64,000 nucleotides of DNA from JASEGV01 sp947085405 (GTDB taxonomy: Bacteria; Bacteroidota; Ignavibacteria; UBA10030; BY39). The notes under the pieces were generated by a model. It was not told the DNA's origin. It was given only the letters and a program-made list of their open reading frames with translations, and did not search any database. The DNA lies in the NCBI GenBank assembly GCA_947085405.1, contig CAMTWO010000015.1:18802-82801 (forward strand), given 5' to 3'. Made by a program: the position numbers and the translations under genes. Below are positions 62,754-64,000 of the stretch, one piece after another (positions within the stretch are counted from its first letter, which is position 1; each line of letters starts with the position of its first letter).

Positions 62754-63743
62754 ATGGATTTATCAACAACATATATGGGTTTGAAATTAAAAAACCCCAT
62801 CGTGCCTTCAGCTTCTCCTTTGTCGCGGGACATCAATACGATAAAAGCATTAGAAGATGCTGGCGCCTCGGCAATTGTTCTGTACTCACTCTTTGAAGAA
62901 CAAATAACTCACGAAGCGATGGAGTTAAATTATCTGACAACACAGGGAAGCGAAAGCTACGCTGAAGCTGTTACTTACTTCCCCGAACCTAACGAATATC
63001 ATTCAGGACCTGATGAATATTTGGAACATCTGCAAAAGGCGAAACGGGCTGTGAACATTCCTGTTATCGCCAGCTTAAACGGTGTTACTACCGGTGGCTG
63101 GCTCGAATATGCAAAAAAAATTGAACAAGCCGGCGCCGATGGTTTGGAATTAAATGTTTATTATCTTCCAACCGATTCGAAAAAAACAGGTGTAGATATT
63201 GAAAATCTTTACTTGGATATTCTAAAAATAGTGCGGAGCGAAGTAAAAATTCCGGTTGCAGTAAAACTATCGCCGTTCTTCAGTTCGATGGCAAACATTG
63301 CAAAGAAGTTAGATGATAACGGGGCTAATGCGTTAGTTCTGTTTAACCGCTTTTATCAGCCCGATATCGATTTGGAAACTTTAGACGTTGTGCCGAATAT
63401 TTTCTTGAGTACTCCGCAGGCAATGCGCGTTCCTCTGCGGTGGGTTGCTATTTTATACGGTAAAATTAAAGCCGACATCGCAGCCACAAGCGGTATTCAT
63501 ACTTCTGAAGATGTTTTAAAAATGCTGATGGTTGGCGCCAACGTTACAATGATGTGCTCGGCTCTTTTAGAAAACGGACCAAAGCATATCACAAATGTCG
63601 TTAACGACCTTCAACGTTGGATGGAAGAGCACGAGTACGAATCGGTTAAGCAGATGATTGGAAGTATGAGTCACAAATCTGTTAAAGAACCAGCAGCATT
63701 CGAGCGGGCTAACTATATGAAAGTGCTGAATAGCTACAAGTGA
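62754..63743 (+). CDS. Dihydroorotate dehydrogenase-like flavoprotein
   Basis: A 329-residue TIM-barrel protein of the DHOD superfamily. It starts MDLSTTYMGLKLKNPIVPSA and shows IPVIASLNGVTTGGWLEYAKKIEQAGADGLELNVYYLP in two parts and VAVKLSPFFSSMANIAKKLDDNGANALVLFNRF. In true PyrD the ELN is followed by SCPN; here it is YYLP, so it is probably not a pyrimidine enzyme. It follows nifJ with a GAGGTTAAT ribosome site and probably shares its transcript. Such pairs are common in the phylum; the role may be linked to ferredoxin-dependent metabolism. Confidence 0.88.
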   Translation: MDLSTTYMGLKLKNPIVPSASPLSRDINTIKALEDAGASAIVLYSLFEEQITHEAMELNYLTTQGSESYAEAVTYFPEPNEYHSGPDEYLEHLQKAKRAVNIPVIASLNGVTTGGWLEYAKKIEQAGADGLELNVYYLPTDSKKTGVDIENLYLDILKIVRSEVKIPVAVKLSPFFSSMANIAKKLDDNGANALVLFNRFYQPDIDLETLDVVPNIFLSTPQAMRVPLRWVAILYGKIKADIAATSGIHTSEDVLKMLMVGANVTMMCSALLENGPKHITNVVNDLQRWMEEHEYESVKQMIGSMSHKSVKEPAAFERANYMKVLNSYK

Positions 63744-63763
63744 TGGACGATGTTTGATGCCTG

Positions 63764-63801
63764 TCCGCCGAAGTCCCCAAAGTATTCGGGACGCAGGCGG
63801 A
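63764..63801. repeat. TCCGCC/GGCGGA hairpin repeat after the DHOD-like gene
   Basis: TCCGCCGAAGTCCC and GGGACGCAGGCGGA with a seven- to nine-base loop; the family also occurs at 9811-9839 and 48342-48368. Here it precedes a separate terminator. Confidence 0.65.
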
Positions 63802-63822
63802 TTTGAATTTTGCATTTTTTAA

Positions 63823-63856
63823 ATGCCTTCACGTTTCGTGGGGGCATTTTTATTTA
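63823..63856 (+). terminator. Rho-independent terminator of the nifJ operon
   Basis: ATGCCTTCACG, TTT, CGTGGGGGCAT form an 11-base stem with two G-T wobbles, followed by TTTTTATTT. It is placed correctly after the DHOD-like gene. Confidence 0.72.
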
Positions 63857-63898
63857 TATCTATTTTTGAATATATTATCTATAACCGAAAGAGAGAAA

Positions 63899-64000
63899 AT
63901 GGTAAAGAATAAAAGGATATTGGAGCAATTTGAATCGAGGCAAGTTAAGCGAAAGATGAGTTATGTCCAGAAGCTGAAAATTTTTGATGAGATGTATAAG
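63899..64000 (+). CDS. Start of a hypothetical gene (first 34 codons)
   Basis: ATG at 63899 opens MVKNKRILEQFESRQVKRKM, then SYVQKLKIFDEMYK to the window edge. GAGAGAAA precedes the ATG. It resembles the short helical proteins found beside small nucleotidyltransferase genes, but the family cannot be settled from 34 residues. The gene continues outside the window. Confidence 0.5.
   Translation, partial: MVKNKRILEQFESRQVKRKMSYVQKLKIFDEMYK

Overview
The window is a dense, AT-rich bacterial chromosome segment of about 40% GC. It looks like a member of the Bacteroidota/Chlorobiota/Ignavibacteriota group, most likely an Ignavibacteria-like lineage. I infer this from gene content: a PorV/PorQ-type outer membrane protein, DUF3109 and DUF4491 proteins, a one-chain pyruvate:ferredoxin oxidoreductase followed by a dihydroorotate dehydrogenase-like gene, and AddB-type repair. 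Several genes carry recognisable Shine-Dalgarno sequences. No rRNA, tRNA or CRISPR array was seen.

Layout. Positions 1-9.6 kb are an accessory zone, almost all on the minus strand. It holds the N-terminal 695 codons of a one-chain restriction-modification enzyme, a secreted M14 carboxypeptidase, a broken CoA-binding gene, a HepT/MntA toxin-antitoxin pair and a two-gene ATPase plus TOPRIM/DUF4435 module that matches the PARIS anti-phage system. Positions 9.8-19.8 kb are mainly plus-strand core genes: phosphohexomutase, a MazF-type module with a frameshifted toxin, an orphan microcompartment vertex protein, dprA, a DUF3109 gene, rpoN, hslVU and an OPT transporter. Positions 19.9-26.3 kb form a defence island: hsdR-hsdM-hsdS plus a translationally coupled fourth gene of unknown function, followed by an argS 3' remnant and a truncated nucleotidyltransferase.

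Positions 26.5-34.4 kb carry metabolic and hypothetical genes (M24 peptidase, STAS protein, PEBP protein, flavin monooxygenase, serine acetyltransferase, thyX, a serine hydrolase). Positions 34.7-43.9 kb are a long minus-strand run: aat, a DUF4160/DUF2442 pair, pfkA, a BaeRF-like release-factor homologue, a methyltransferase, addB, small genes and a TsaC/Sua5 protein. It is divergent from tmk, a ctp protease, a TauE/SafE transporter and two small genes (44.0-47.6 kb). Positions 47.6-50.0 kb hold two accessory genes with integron-cassette-like boundaries and a decayed cytosine deaminase. Positions 50.1-57.2 kb encode a cyclase-family hydrolase, folD, a YmdB-type phosphodiesterase and a large multi-PAS hybrid histidine kinase with a small partner that has a phospho-acceptor domain but no ATPase domain. 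The window ends with PorV/PorQ, a secreted protein, nifJ and its partner, a terminator and the start of another gene.

The most interesting material is the defence content (four to five systems in 26 kb), the unknown fourth gene of the type I operon, the integron-like junctions near 48.2-49.5 kb, the kinase pair, and several families of short palindromic repeats between genes. Several genes are broken by internal deletions or frameshifts (CoA-binding protein, mazF, cytosine deaminase, argS, nucleotidyltransferase). I cannot tell here whether these are true pseudogenes or assembly errors.
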